From: JBBDMX01 sp040878035
GTDB taxonomy: Bacteria > Planctomycetota > Phycisphaerae > Phycisphaerales > Phycisphaeraceae
Assembly: GCA_040878035.1 (NCBI GenBank)
Contig: JBBDMX010000101.1
Coordinates: 177,012 to 241,011, forward strand
Length of the DNA stretch: 64,000 nt
Reading direction: 5' to 3'
Positions 28,566-37,261 of the stretch are shown piece by piece; within the stretch, counting starts at the first letter, position 1, and every line of letters begins with the position of its first letter. The translations under genes were made by a program, and so were the position numbers. The notes beneath the pieces are model-generated. The model had not been told where the DNA came from. It saw only the letters and a program-made list of their open reading frames with translations, and ran no database searches.

Positions 28566-30674
28566 TCACCGGTTAGCCGAGGCCAATCGTGCCGGTGGGC
28601 CTTTGGGGCGAGTCTTGCGGTCTGCTTCACGAGCGGTGCGAAGATCGGCAAGCGGCCGGACATGCGCCGGGGTGAGTTGCACGTCGGCGGTGGCCGTCGC
28701 CGCCGCGGCATGGGGCAGGATCCGCGGCAGCAGGCCCAGCAGCGCCCCGGCCGTCAGCACGATCCCGCCGATCCAGATCCACACCACCAGCGGGTTGACC
28801 AGCAGCTTCAGGGCCACATCCGCGTGGTCGCCATGCTGTTCCCAGCCCGCCAGGCTCAGGTACACATCGCGGCGCAGGGAGGTGTCCATCGAGACCTCGG
28901 TGTTGGCCTGTTGCCGGCTCTTATCATAGAAGCGTACCTGGGGCGAAAGCTGCTTGACGGCGCCGTCGGGCGAAGTCAATTGCACCTGGGCCTCCACGGC
29001 CGTGAAGTTGGGCCCGCGGACTTCCTGCACGTTGCTCACCATCACCTGGTAGCCGGCGACCTCGGTGGTATTGCCGGTTTCCATCTTGATCTCGTGGGTC
29101 TGCCCGAACAGGCTCGATCCGGCGACGCCCGCCAGGATCATGAGCATGCCAAGGTGGACGATCTGCCCGCCGTAGCGGCGGTGATTGGCGTCGATCTGGC
29201 CGATCAGCGCCGCCAGCAGGTTCTCGCCGTGCTCGCGCATGCGCTGGACCGTCAGCCGAACCAAGTCACCCACCAGGGCCACCAGGGCAAAGACGATGAT
29301 GGCCACGCATACCAAGGCCCAGATGCCGGTCAGACCCATCGCCCCAGCGATGCCCACGCCCACGATGGCGGCCACCACCGGGATCAGCACCGGATGCGGC
29401 AGTTTCGACATGCCGGTCCGCGTGTAGCCCAGGAACGGCCCGATCGCCATAATCGCCAACAGCAACACCGCCATCGGCGCCACCACGCGGTTGTAGAACT
29501 CCGGCCCGACGCTGATGGGCTGCCTGGCCACCAACCCGCTGAGAATGGGGAACACCGTGCCAACCAGCGTCGTGAGCGTGATGATCACCAGCAGGATATT
29601 GGTCGCCAGGAATGCGCCTTCGCGGGTGAAGAAGCCGTCCAGCGGCTTGCGGCTGCGCAGGAGTTGGTAGCGCCAGGCGATGAGGGCCACGCTCACCAGC
29701 AGCGTCACCACGATGAAGGTCAGGAAGAACTGGCCGATGGAGGATTCGGGGAACGCATGGACCGACTGAATGACGCCGCTGCGGGTCAGGTAGGTGCCGA
29801 AGATGCACAGCAGAAAGGTGGCAGCGATGAGGGCAGCGTTCCAGATGCGGAAGGTTGGTTTTCCGGGGGCGCTGCGGATCATGATCGAGTGCATCAGGGC
29901 CGTACCCGTCAGCCAGGGCAGCAGCGACGCATTCTCAACCGGGTCCCACGCCCAGTAGCCGCCCCAGCCCAACTCGACATAGGCCCACTGCGCGCCCAGG
30001 ATGATGCCCACCGAGAGGAACAGCCAGGACGCCAGCAGCCAGCGGCGTGTGTCGGCGAGCCACCCGTCATCGCGCCGGCCCGCCGCCAGGGCGCCTGCGA
30101 GTATGGCAAACGGCACGGTGTAGCCGGCATAGCCCAGAAAGAGCAGGGGCGGATGGGCGATCATGCCGGGGTCCTGGAGCATGGGGTTTAGCCCTTGCCC
30201 ATCCGCCACTGCGTAACCGAGCAATGCAAAAGGATTGGCGCCTTTGGCAAAGACCATGATCGCGGCGAAGAAGCCGGTGACGATCGCCATGACCATCAGC
30301 GTTACCGCCGGTTCGACGCCATCGCGCTTGCGATAGATCGCCACCACCATGGCCGACAGCACCGCCAGGATACAGGCCCAAAGGAGAAGGCTGCCTTCCT
30401 GCCCGGCCCAGAAGGCGGCGATCTTGTAGCCAAAGGGCAGCGCCTTTTCGCTGTAGCGCGTCACGTAATCCAGGCGGAAGTCATTGCCCAGAAACGCCGC
30501 CAGCAGGCAAACGCCCGCCAGCATGATCATGCCGGCAAACAGGACGGTCAGCCCCCGCGCCACGCGCAGGCCCACGTGCCAGTTCAGGCGCAGGTAGGCC
30601 AACAGCGCCACCACCGTCCCGCCCGCGGCCAATACCGCTGTACTCAATGCGAATTCGCCCATTTGATCGGTCAT
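28566..30674 (-). CDS. ccmF: Heme lyase subunit CcmF
   Basis: 702 residues. ATG 30674 overlaps the ccmE stop by one base (TAATG) and has GGAG 8 bases upstream. The family hallmark GWGGYWAWDPVENASLLPW is present with about 14-15 membrane helices. CcmF joins heme from CcmE to the CXXCH of apocytochromes. CcmH and CcmG, which usually assist it, are not in the window. A Lys/Arg-rich cytoplasmic tail closes the protein. Confidence 0.95.
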   Translation of the reverse strand: MTDQMGEFALSTAVLAAGGTVVALLAYLRLNWHVGLRVARGLTVLFAGMIMLAGVCLLAAFLGNDFRLDYVTRYSEKALPFGYKIAAFWAGQEGSLLLWACILAVLSAMVVAIYRKRDGVEPAVTLMVMAIVTGFFAAIMVFAKGANPFALLGYAVADGQGLNPMLQDPGMIAHPPLLFLGYAGYTVPFAILAGALAAGRRDDGWLADTRRWLLASWLFLSVGIILGAQWAYVELGWGGYWAWDPVENASLLPWLTGTALMHSIMIRSAPGKPTFRIWNAALIAATFLLCIFGTYLTRSGVIQSVHAFPESSIGQFFLTFIVVTLLVSVALIAWRYQLLRSRKPLDGFFTREGAFLATNILLVIITLTTLVGTVFPILSGLVARQPISVGPEFYNRVVAPMAVLLLAIMAIGPFLGYTRTGMSKLPHPVLIPVVAAIVGVGIAGAMGLTGIWALVCVAIIVFALVALVGDLVRLTVQRMREHGENLLAALIGQIDANHRRYGGQIVHLGMLMILAGVAGSSLFGQTHEIKMETGNTTEVAGYQVMVSNVQEVRGPNFTAVEAQVQLTSPDGAVKQLSPQVRFYDKSRQQANTEVSMDTSLRRDVYLSLAGWEQHGDHADVALKLLVNPLVVWIWIGGIVLTAGALLGLLPRILPHAAAATATADVQLTPAHVRPLADLRTAREADRKTRPKGPPARLASANR

Positions 30675-31087
30675 TACTTGGTCTCCAGCCGCTTACCGTG
30701 TTCTTCCGCCTGATACTTGCTGGCACACTTGGTCAGGAGCACATCCGCGTGGAACACGCCGTCGTCGCCCTTGGCGCCTTCGATCACCACATCCGCGCCG
30801 GCCTTGAACAGGTCGGGGATCACGCCGCGGTAGCTCACCGCCAGCTCATGCTCGTTGCCCAGCAGGATGAAATGGGCGATGAGCTTTGCAGGATGGGACT
30901 CCAGCCCTTCCTCCGCCACCCGGCCGCACAGCCGAACGCGCGAGGTCTGGATCGAGGCGTCGGTGACATACTGGTCCACATCCACGTAGTAGACCCAGCC
31001 CTTGGCCACGCCGGAGTACGCCAGATAGGTCAGCGTGCCGACCAGCACGGCCCCGGCAATCAGCATTTTTACTTTCATGGCGGTCAT
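30674..31087 (-). CDS. ccmE: CcmE-type heme chaperone with Cys in place of the heme-binding His
   Basis: 137 residues from ATG 31087 (GGAA about 8 bases upstream; ATGs at 31114 and 31078 are alternatives). One N-terminal membrane anchor (MLIAGAVLVGTLTYLAYSG) precedes the OB-fold: VRLCGRVAEEG, SYRGVIPDLF, VVIEG and GVFHADVLLTKCASKY. Canonical CcmE ends in LAKH-(D/E)-x-x-Y with a covalently bound heme on His. Here the site is CASKY (C121, Y125), the CXXXY class described in Desulfovibrio and archaea and associated with loss of CcmG/CcmH. It heads the unit ccmE-ccmF-HPP-ccmABCD-hemA. Confidence 0.92.
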   Translation of the reverse strand: MTAMKVKMLIAGAVLVGTLTYLAYSGVAKGWVYYVDVDQYVTDASIQTSRVRLCGRVAEEGLESHPAKLIAHFILLGNEHELAVSYRGVIPDLFKAGADVVIEGAKGDDGVFHADVLLTKCASKYQAEEHGKRLETK

Positions 31088-31560
31088 GGGTCGATTCCAA
31101 AAGTCATTAGCCACAGATGGATTTCAGATTTCGAATATCGGATGTCACACCGACGCTGAGTCCGCGAAGCGTCAGGCATCTCGCGCTGATCTCGTTTCCA
31201 TCTGTGTCATCTGCGGATAGTTCCATGGTGGCACACCTGGGGACTATGACAAACCCGGTGCCAGCGATGAAACAGCCCTCAATATCGCGGAAAATTGCGG
31301 AAAGTTAGAGTGATTTGAAGTCTCGACAGGGTGGCCGTGCCGCTGCGGCTCTCAGGGCTGGACATCGCCGCGCCAAGCGGTTCTTGCATTCGGGAATCGG
31401 CCATGGCGTGCCTGAGCCGCGCGGCGTAAGCCCGCGGATCGGTGGTGCAACGACGTGCGAATCCGCGGGCTGACGCCGCGCGGCTCTGAATCCGCGGGCT
31501 TATCCGGGGCGCCGCGCAGCTCTGAAACCAACCGCGGTACAGCCCTTGCTTTGTTGTCCT
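31088..31560. repeat. Intergenic region with two inverted-repeat loci
   Basis: 31105-31215: CCACAGATGG arm and complementary CCATCTGTG, enclosing the GACGCTGAG..CGAAGCGTC palindrome. 31414-31486: 26-base arms GAGCCGCGCGGCG..CCCGCGGAT with one mismatch, followed by a partial third copy to about 31526. The second word recurs at 58494-58548. No credible gene was found; small frames here are made of the repeats. Confidence 0.7.
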
Positions 31561-31895
31561 GACGCCACATGCCGCCCCCGGAAGTTCATCAGCCGGCCCT
31601 TTCGGGTCGGCGCGGACCGGCGGTCAGAAAGGATCAGGCACCAAATGCTGTCACCGAAACCATTTGCGAGTTGGGAACGGGCGCCGCCCATAGGCGCCCA
31701 GAGCCGGAAGAGAAAAAAGATCCCGGCTCGATTGGCTTCCTTAGCGACTCAGCTCTGAGAGTCGCCGACCCCTTGCTTTCCCAAGATCGAAAAGGGCGCC
31801 CCGGCCGGTCACGATCAACTCCACAAAAGAGAGAACCGCCCGAACCGGGGACGCCGCTACAAAGAGTATCACGAACCCCTACCTTGGAGAATCTC
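31561..31895 (+). other. Hairpin-rich leader of the tetraheme cytochrome gene
   Basis: Four separate stems can be drawn: 31592-31611 (8 bp, UUUC loop), 31679-31699 (7 bp), 31701-31729 (7 bp) and 31744-31764 (7 bp). The coding frame is open through much of this stretch, but the signal peptide and GGAG-spaced ATG at 31896 mark the real start. This looks like a long structured 5' untranslated region. I could not match a known riboswitch; the conserved core of the c-di-GMP (GEMM) class is absent. Confidence 0.45.
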
Positions 31896-32516
31896 ATGAA
31901 TCGCAAACTCTTTTTGATGGCCGCCGTCGGCGTGACCATGCTGCTGGGCTATAGCGCCCAGACTGCCATGGCCCACGGCGGCAGCCGCTGCAACAGTTGT
32001 CACGTCCCGCATAATGCGGCCGGCGACAACAGCGAAGTTCCGTTGTGGAACCCCGCGCACACGACCACGACGCTGGACGGAAACTACAACGCCGCTGAAG
32101 GTGGCACCCTCAACGCCACGCTGAGCGGCCCCAACGGCGCCAGCAAGCTGTGCCTGTCCTGCCATGACGGCAGCTACGATCACGTCAGCGCTGCCCACTC
32201 CTTCACGGGCGAGGTCGGTAGCATGGGCGGCTTGGCCAACAGCCACCCGATTTCCTTCGTCTATGACGCAGCCCTGGTCGCGGCTGACGGTGGTACTGGT
32301 CTGAAGGATCCCACCGCCCTCAAGACTGAAGGCGTTCTCGATGGCATGAGCCAGGTGCAGTGCACCTCCTGCCACGAGGTCCACGACACCGACAGCCGGC
32401 AGGATGTCAACAACCTGCGTTGGGCGTACCCCAGCGTGATCGATAACGGTGACGGCACCACCAGCACGATCAGCGCCAACGCCGGCCCCTTCTGCATGCA
32501 CTGCCACAACAAATAG
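31896..32516 (+). CDS. Periplasmic tetraheme c-type cytochrome
   Basis: 206 residues from ATG 31896, with GGAG at 8-base spacing. A clean signal peptide (FLMAAVGVTMLLGYSAQTAMA) is followed by CNSCH, CLSCH, CTSCH and CMHCH, the last four residues from the end. The middle motif SHPISFVYDAAL is typical of doubled-CXXCH cytochromes. It has its own leader and a good intrinsic terminator, so it is likely monocistronic and possibly highly expressed. It is probably a small periplasmic electron shuttle; the partner may be the 53-heme operon at 38.8-45.6 kb. Confidence 0.88.
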   Translation: MNRKLFLMAAVGVTMLLGYSAQTAMAHGGSRCNSCHVPHNAAGDNSEVPLWNPAHTTTTLDGNYNAAEGGTLNATLSGPNGASKLCLSCHDGSYDHVSAAHSFTGEVGSMGGLANSHPISFVYDAALVAADGGTGLKDPTALKTEGVLDGMSQVQCTSCHEVHDTDSRQDVNNLRWAYPSVIDNGDGTTSTISANAGPFCMHCHNK

Positions 32517-32557
32517 GGCAGTCCAACTCTAAGAATGCCCTTGCGGTGACAGACAGC

Positions 32558-32594
32558 AATCGCGGCGATCCGAAAGGGTCGCCGCGGTTTTTTT
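32558..32594 (+). terminator. Rho-independent terminator of the tetraheme cytochrome gene
   Basis: An 11-bp stem (CGCGGCGATCC with GGGTCGCCGCG, one G-T pair) closed by a GAAA tetraloop is followed by seven T (32588-32594). Confidence 0.92.
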
Positions 32595-32674
32595 AGCCGC
32601 TTGCGGCTTCGCGCAACGGTCGATCATGCGATGGTCCCGGTTGATCGGACGCCAGCGCGAAGCCGCATGCGGCT
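32595..32674. repeat. Inverted repeat, second copy of the AGCCGCTTGCGGCTTCGCGC word
   Basis: 20-base arms at 32595-32614 and 32655-32674 with one mismatch; same arm sequence as 670-747. It lies between convergent genes (tetraheme cytochrome and ahbAB). Confidence 0.8.
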
Positions 32675-32696
32675 GTGACGAATCTGAAATCCGAGA

Positions 32697-33770
32697 TCAG
32701 TGCGTCGCTTCCCACGCCGCCGTCTCAGGCGTGAAATACTTCACCCGCACCTTCTTGTACTCGTGCAGGCTCCACAGCGGCAGGTATTCCTCCGCCCCCG
32801 TCTGCGCCTTGATCGTCTCCAGCGTCGCCAGGCATTGATCCTTGCTCTGGCCGTGCACCATGGTGTAAAGGCTATAGGGCCAGTCGTCGTAGGTCGGCCG
32901 GCGATAGCAATGGCTCACCGCGGCACATTGGGCCATGATCTGCCCGCAGCGCTCGATATCAGCCTCGGCGACCCGCCAGACGGTCATGACATTGGCGCCG
33001 TAGCCGGCCTGGCGATGGCGCAACACGGCACTGAAGCGGCGCATCTGGCGGCGTTCCTGGAAACGCTGGCAAGCGGCCAGTAGCTCATCGACGGTGCAGC
33101 CGGCCTGGGTCGCCCAATCATCGAACGGCTGCTCCACCAGGGGCAGGTCCTGCTGGAGCACCAGGATCATCCGCTTGTCCAAGTCGCTCAGCGTGTAGCC
33201 CGCAGCGGCTTCGCGGTCGGCCTGGGAAAAGCCTTGCGCTGGTGCAGAAGACTCGGACTCAGCATCGGTGCCACTGCCGGGGGTCATCTTGAAGTTCACA
33301 CCAATCTTGAACAGCCGCAGCGTCGGCAACGCGCGGGTCGAAATCGCCCCGCTTAGCTCGTGCAGGCGTTGGATGGTTTTTTCCAGCCCCAGCCGGCTAA
33401 CCGGGGGCGGCGGCACCGCCAGCGTATACCACAGGTTGAAAGCGTGGCTGCGGCGGTAGTTATGCGAAACGCCCGGATGCCCGCTGATGATCACTGCGGC
33501 TTGGTCGATATGAGCCGGGTCGATCCGTGCCGCCACCAGCGACGAGGCGTAGCCCAGGGCATGGGTGTCGAAAATCGCGGAAATCTGGCGAATAACGCCC
33601 TGCTCCCGGCGTAGCCGGCCTAACCTTTGGAGGCAGACGTCTTCGCTGATGCCCACGGCTTGGCCCAAGGCGGCAAAGGGGCGCGGCTCCAGCGGCACGC
33701 CACGCTGCACATGGTCCAGCAGGCGGGCGTCGAGCTCGTCCAAGGTTTGGGATTCATGGTCCTGTTTCAT
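32697..33770 (-). CDS. ahbAB: Fused AhbA-AhbB siroheme decarboxylase
   Basis: 357 residues from ATG 33770; the frame extends to 33821 and neither start has a strong ribosome binding site. Two successive Lrp/AsnC-like halves are visible: an N-terminal HTH plus GVSHNYRR, and a second HTH plus AVSHCYRRP with WPYSLYTMVHG. In most organisms AhbA and AhbB are separate proteins that decarboxylate siroheme to 12,18-didecarboxysiroheme; here one chain holds both, joined by a Ser/Ala/Glu-rich linker around residue 185. Divergent from ahbC. The product feeds AhbC and then AhbD. A d1-heme NirDLGH role is possible for this family, but the presence of AhbC and AhbD favours heme synthesis. Confidence 0.88.
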   Translation of the reverse strand: MKQDHESQTLDELDARLLDHVQRGVPLEPRPFAALGQAVGISEDVCLQRLGRLRREQGVIRQISAIFDTHALGYASSLVAARIDPAHIDQAAVIISGHPGVSHNYRRSHAFNLWYTLAVPPPPVSRLGLEKTIQRLHELSGAISTRALPTLRLFKIGVNFKMTPGSGTDAESESSAPAQGFSQADREAAAGYTLSDLDKRMILVLQQDLPLVEQPFDDWATQAGCTVDELLAACQRFQERRQMRRFSAVLRHRQAGYGANVMTVWRVAEADIERCGQIMAQCAAVSHCYRRPTYDDWPYSLYTMVHGQSKDQCLATLETIKAQTGAEEYLPLWSLHEYKKVRVKYFTPETAAWEATH

Positions 33771-33992
33771 GGCGCCAATTCGTGCTGGTTCCCGCGGCCC
33801 AAGGCTGCATGCTACCGTCATAGGGCTATTGGCTTAAAGTTGAATCATTCGCATTAAAGGGTATCATGTACCACTTAAAGATCAAGAAGTCCTATTTTCG
33901 GCACGCGATTTGTTGACAATCCCAAGGCTGCCCCTCTTCAGCGGGGCTGAGGATAGAGCGGGCTGTAACCGGGCCAACCACAGGATCAAGTC

Positions 33993-35231
33993 ATGATCGA
34001 CATCAGCGTACTCTACGGCGGGCTGGAAACGCCAAGCACCCCCCACCGCTACGGCCGGGCCATCACCCAGATCGACCCGCCCGAACATCAGCGCATGGCC
34101 GTGGCCAAGAGCGCCCGCGAACGCCGACCCATCGTTGTCTGGAACATCACCCGCACCTGCAACCTCAAATGCGTCCACTGCTACACCGACTCTGAAGCCC
34201 GCAAGTACCCCGATGAACTGAGCACCGAGCAGTGCAAGGCAGTGCTCGACGACCTGGCGGCGTTCAAGGTCCCAGCCGTGCTCTTCTCCGGCGGTGAGCC
34301 GCTGGTCCGCCACGACCTCTTCGAGCTGGCAGCCTACGCGCGGAGCCTGGGTCTGCACGTCGTGCTCTCGACCAATGGCACCCTGATCGACCGCGCCATC
34401 GCCCAGCGCTTTGCCGACCTCAAGTTCGCCTACATCGGCATCAGCCTCGACAGCGCCACGCCCGCGGTGCACGATGAATTCCGTGGCATGAAGGGCGCCT
34501 TTCAGAAGACCATGCAGGGCTTTCGTCATTGCGTGGCGGTGGGCCAGAAGGTCGGCCTGCGCCTGACCCTGACCCGCCAGACGGTGCAGGACCTGGACAG
34601 GATTTTCGACTTTATTGAGGCGGAGGACATTAACCGCGCCTGCTTCTATCACCTCTGCCCCGCGGGTCGCGGCCTGAGCCTGGCGGCCTTGACCCCCGCC
34701 GAGAGCCGCACCGCCGCCGACACCATTTTCAGACGCACCAGGGACTTCATCGATCGCGGCAAGAACATCGAGATCCTCACCGTGGACAACCACTGCGACG
34801 GGCCGTACCTGTATCTGAAGATGCTGGCCGAGGATCACCCCCGCGCGGGCCAGGTGATGGACATGCTGCGCTGGAACGGCGGCGGACGCTACTCCAGCGG
34901 CGTGGGCATCGGCAACATCGATTTCTACGGCAACGTCCACGCCGACCAGTTTTCCATGTTCCGCACCTTTGGTAACGTCAAAGAGCGCAAGTTCAGCGAG
35001 ATCTGGCAGGACACGAGCAACCCGATCATGGCGGGCTTGAAGGACCGCCTGGGGCTGCTCAAAGGCCGCTGCGCCACCTGCCGGTTCAAGGACGCCTGTG
35101 CCGGCGGCCTGCGCGCCCGCGCCGAGATCACCACCGGCGACCCCTGGGCCGCCGACCCGGGCTGCTACCTGACCGACGCGGAAATCGCCCAGCCGGTTGA
35201 AGAGGAAGCAGCCGCGGATACACGCGGATGA
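33993..35231 (+). CDS. ahbC: Radical SAM Fe-coproporphyrin III synthase AhbC
   Basis: 412 residues from ATG 33993, AGGA at 7-base spacing. The start MIDISVLYGG, the HRYGR motif and VVWNITRTCNLKCVHCY (C56, C60, C63 bind the SAM [4Fe-4S]) match AhbC proteins. A SPASM-type Cys set follows near the end (CATCRFKDAC, then GCY). AhbC removes the acetate side chains of didecarboxysiroheme to give Fe-coproporphyrin III. Divergent from ahbAB with a 222-base spacer. The homologue NirJ acts in d1-heme synthesis, so AhbC is assigned mainly on N-terminal motifs and the presence of ahbD. The last residues (AADTRG) and stop codon come from a repeat word. Confidence 0.88.
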   Translation: MIDISVLYGGLETPSTPHRYGRAITQIDPPEHQRMAVAKSARERRPIVVWNITRTCNLKCVHCYTDSEARKYPDELSTEQCKAVLDDLAAFKVPAVLFSGGEPLVRHDLFELAAYARSLGLHVVLSTNGTLIDRAIAQRFADLKFAYIGISLDSATPAVHDEFRGMKGAFQKTMQGFRHCVAVGQKVGLRLTLTRQTVQDLDRIFDFIEAEDINRACFYHLCPAGRGLSLAALTPAESRTAADTIFRRTRDFIDRGKNIEILTVDNHCDGPYLYLKMLAEDHPRAGQVMDMLRWNGGGRYSSGVGIGNIDFYGNVHADQFSMFRTFGNVKERKFSEIWQDTSNPIMAGLKDRLGLLKGRCATCRFKDACAGGLRARAEITTGDPWAADPGCYLTDAEIAQPVEEEAAADTRG

Positions 35232-35430
35232 ACGCGGAGGGGATAATGAACACGAAGACACGAAGGCACGAAGAAGAAGCAAAGAAGATAGATATGATGC
35301 ACATGATTTCCAATCTCTGATCTATCCTGTCCATCATGTCTATCCCTGTTCCTTCCTTTTTCCTCTTCTTCTTCGTGCCTTCGTGTCTTCGTGTTCAATA
35401 TCCGCGTTTTCCCGCAATTATCCGCGGCTA
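35212..35430. repeat. Nested inverted repeats between ahbC and the NtrC-like gene
   Basis: Nested complementary words: CGCGGATGAACGCGG at 35215-35237 with TATCCGCGG near 35420, GAACACGAAGACACGAAGGC at about 35248-35267 with its complement at about 35376-35397, and GAAGAAG runs inside, enclosing ATGTCCATCATG-type words. Coding potential is absent. Confidence 0.8.
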
Positions 35431-35450
35431 GTTCTTCAGGTTTGACACTC

Positions 35451-36866
35451 ATGACTGATGCCGCCAACCCCGATACTCCGCAATCGATACTCCTCGTGGA
35501 AGACGAGGACATTCTGCGCCAGTCCATGGCGGAACTGCTTGAGAGCGAGGGCTTTGCCGTCAGCCAGGCCGCCAATGGCCGGCAGGCTTATCAGGCCGTG
35601 CTGGAACGCCCGTTCGATCTGGTCATCAGCGATGTGCGCATGCCCGAGATGGACGGCCTGGCGCTGTTGGCGGACTTGAAGAAGCTGGCGCCGCAGATGC
35701 CGGTGATCGTGGTCACCGCCTACGGCACCGTCGAAAGCGCTGTGGCCGCCATGCGCCAGGGCGCCTACGACTACCTGCTCAAGCCGGTCAACTTCGATGA
35801 CCTGCTGCTCAAGGTTCAGCGTGCTCTAGATCACAGCGAGATGGCCCGGACCAAGGAGGTCATGACCGAGCAACTCGCGTCGCAGAGCACGTTCCACGAC
35901 CTGGTCGGCGAGTCGCGGGCCATGGGCAAGCTCTTCGACATGGTGCGCAAGCTCTCGACGGTCAAGAGCAGCGTGCTGATCGTGGGCGAATCGGGCACGG
36001 GCAAGGAGCTTTTCGCGCGGGCGATTCACTTCAACGGCATCACCCGCGACAAGCCGTTCGTGGCGGTCAACTGCGGCGCCATTCCTGAAAGCCTGATCGA
36101 GTCGGAATTATTCGGCCACCGCCGCGGCGCGTTCACTGGCGCCATCCGCGACAAGATGGGCTACTTCGAGGCCGCCAACCGTGGCACGCTGTTTCTCGAT
36201 GAAATCTCCACGCTGCCGGTGAGCGTGCAGAGCTCGCTCCTGCGCGTGTTGGAGGATCGCACGGTGACGCCGGTGGGCGACACCAAGTCGCGCCCGGTGG
36301 ATGTGCGCATCATCGCCGCCTCCAACCGCGACCTGGACGGCATGGTCAAGCGCGGCGAGTTCCGCGAGGACGTGCTCTACCGGCTCAACGTGGTCAAGAT
36401 CGAGCTGCCCTCGCTGCGCCAGCGGATCGAGGACATCCCGCTGTTGGTGCACCATTTCCTCCGCCGTTACACCAAGCATCTGAACAAGAAGGTACTGGGT
36501 GTGTCGAATGCCGCCATGCGGGCGATGCTGTCGCACCCCTGGCGCGGCAACGTGCGCGAGCTGGAAAACGTGATCGAGCGGGCCGTGATTTTCTCCGAGG
36601 ACCGGCACATCGAGGTGAGCGACCTGCCCTTTACCACCGATCAGACGCCGGTGGACGAAAGCGCCAACCTGCGCGACGCGCTGCGGCAGTTCGAGCGGCA
36701 GCACATCGTCTACACGCTGCAGCGCTGCGAGCACGACAAGGCCGAGACCGCCAAACAACTGGGCATCGGCCTGTCGAGCCTGTACCGCAAGATGGAGGAG
36801 CTGGACGTGCAGCGCAACCCGCCGGAGGAGCGCGGGGATGACAAGGCGCCAGAATCACCAATTTGA
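35451..36866 (+). CDS. NtrC-family sigma-54-dependent response regulator
   Basis: 471 residues from ATG 35451. Receiver domain with phospho-acceptor D61 (LVISDVRMPEMDG) and TAYG/LLKPVNF; AAA+ domain with Walker A GESGTGKE (179-186), the sigma-54-contacting GAFTGA (226-231), and the arginine-finger region VREDVLYRLNV; Fis-type HTH at the end (AKQLGIGLSSLYRKMEEL). All motifs needed for activation of sigma-54 promoters are intact. No kinase is adjacent; the orphan kinase at 46487-47839 is a candidate partner by proximity only. Confidence 0.93.
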   Translation: MTDAANPDTPQSILLVEDEDILRQSMAELLESEGFAVSQAANGRQAYQAVLERPFDLVISDVRMPEMDGLALLADLKKLAPQMPVIVVTAYGTVESAVAAMRQGAYDYLLKPVNFDDLLLKVQRALDHSEMARTKEVMTEQLASQSTFHDLVGESRAMGKLFDMVRKLSTVKSSVLIVGESGTGKELFARAIHFNGITRDKPFVAVNCGAIPESLIESELFGHRRGAFTGAIRDKMGYFEAANRGTLFLDEISTLPVSVQSSLLRVLEDRTVTPVGDTKSRPVDVRIIAASNRDLDGMVKRGEFREDVLYRLNVVKIELPSLRQRIEDIPLLVHHFLRRYTKHLNKKVLGVSNAAMRAMLSHPWRGNVRELENVIERAVIFSEDRHIEVSDLPFTTDQTPVDESANLRDALRQFERQHIVYTLQRCEHDKAETAKQLGIGLSSLYRKMEELDVQRNPPEERGDDKAPESPI

Positions 36867-36955
36867 ATACGTACGCGCCGAAAAGGGGCCGTGTTTCTCG
36901 AAATCCTTGACTGAAGGGCTCATCCAGACGATAATCCCTTCGGTACGAATTAAGT

Positions 36956-37261
36956 ATGGAGCCCGCTGTGATCCGCACCGATGATATTCGCTCGCTGACC
37001 GAATTTCGGCAGCATGCCAGGAAGCACTTGGATCGCCTGGCCAAGAGCCGCGGCGTGGAAGTGCTCACCGTCAATGGTCAAGCCAGGGGCGTGGTGATGG
37101 CGCCGCAGACCTTCGATGAGTTGGCGGAAAAGGCGATGCAGGCCGAGATCACCGCTCGGATCAAATGCGGCATGTCCGACGTGGCCGCCGGCAGGGTGCG
37201 CGACAGCTACCAAGCGAGACAGTTGATCGCGGACAAGCACGGCCTCAAACTCAAACCATGA
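36956..37261 (+). CDS. Phd/YefM-type antitoxin
   Basis: 101 residues beginning MEPAVIRTDDIRSLTEFRQH. The N-terminal pattern (short strand, then helix with FRQHARKHLDRL, then VLTVNGQARGVVMAP) is that of Phd/YefM antitoxins, which bind operator DNA and neutralise a partner. The gene overlaps the next one as ATGA, the usual toxin-antitoxin coupling. Confidence 0.82.
   Translation: MEPAVIRTDDIRSLTEFRQHARKHLDRLAKSRGVEVLTVNGQARGVVMAPQTFDELAEKAMQAEITARIKCGMSDVAAGRVRDSYQARQLIADKHGLKLKP

Noticed and set aside
31352..31570. Small minus-strand open frame
   Set aside because: Composed largely of the GAGCCGCGCGGCG inverted repeat; no start signal.
31569..31895. Upstream extension of the tetraheme cytochrome frame
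   Set aside because: The signal peptide and the GGAG-spaced ATG are at 31896; the upstream translation is Arg/Pro-rich and lies in a hairpin-rich leader.
31560..31895. c-di-GMP (GEMM) riboswitch
   Set aside because: I looked for the conserved GEMM core and tetraloop-receptor motifs and could not find them.
33905..33935. TTGACA at about 33914 as ahbC promoter
   Set aside because: No acceptable -10 box is present 16-18 bases downstream.
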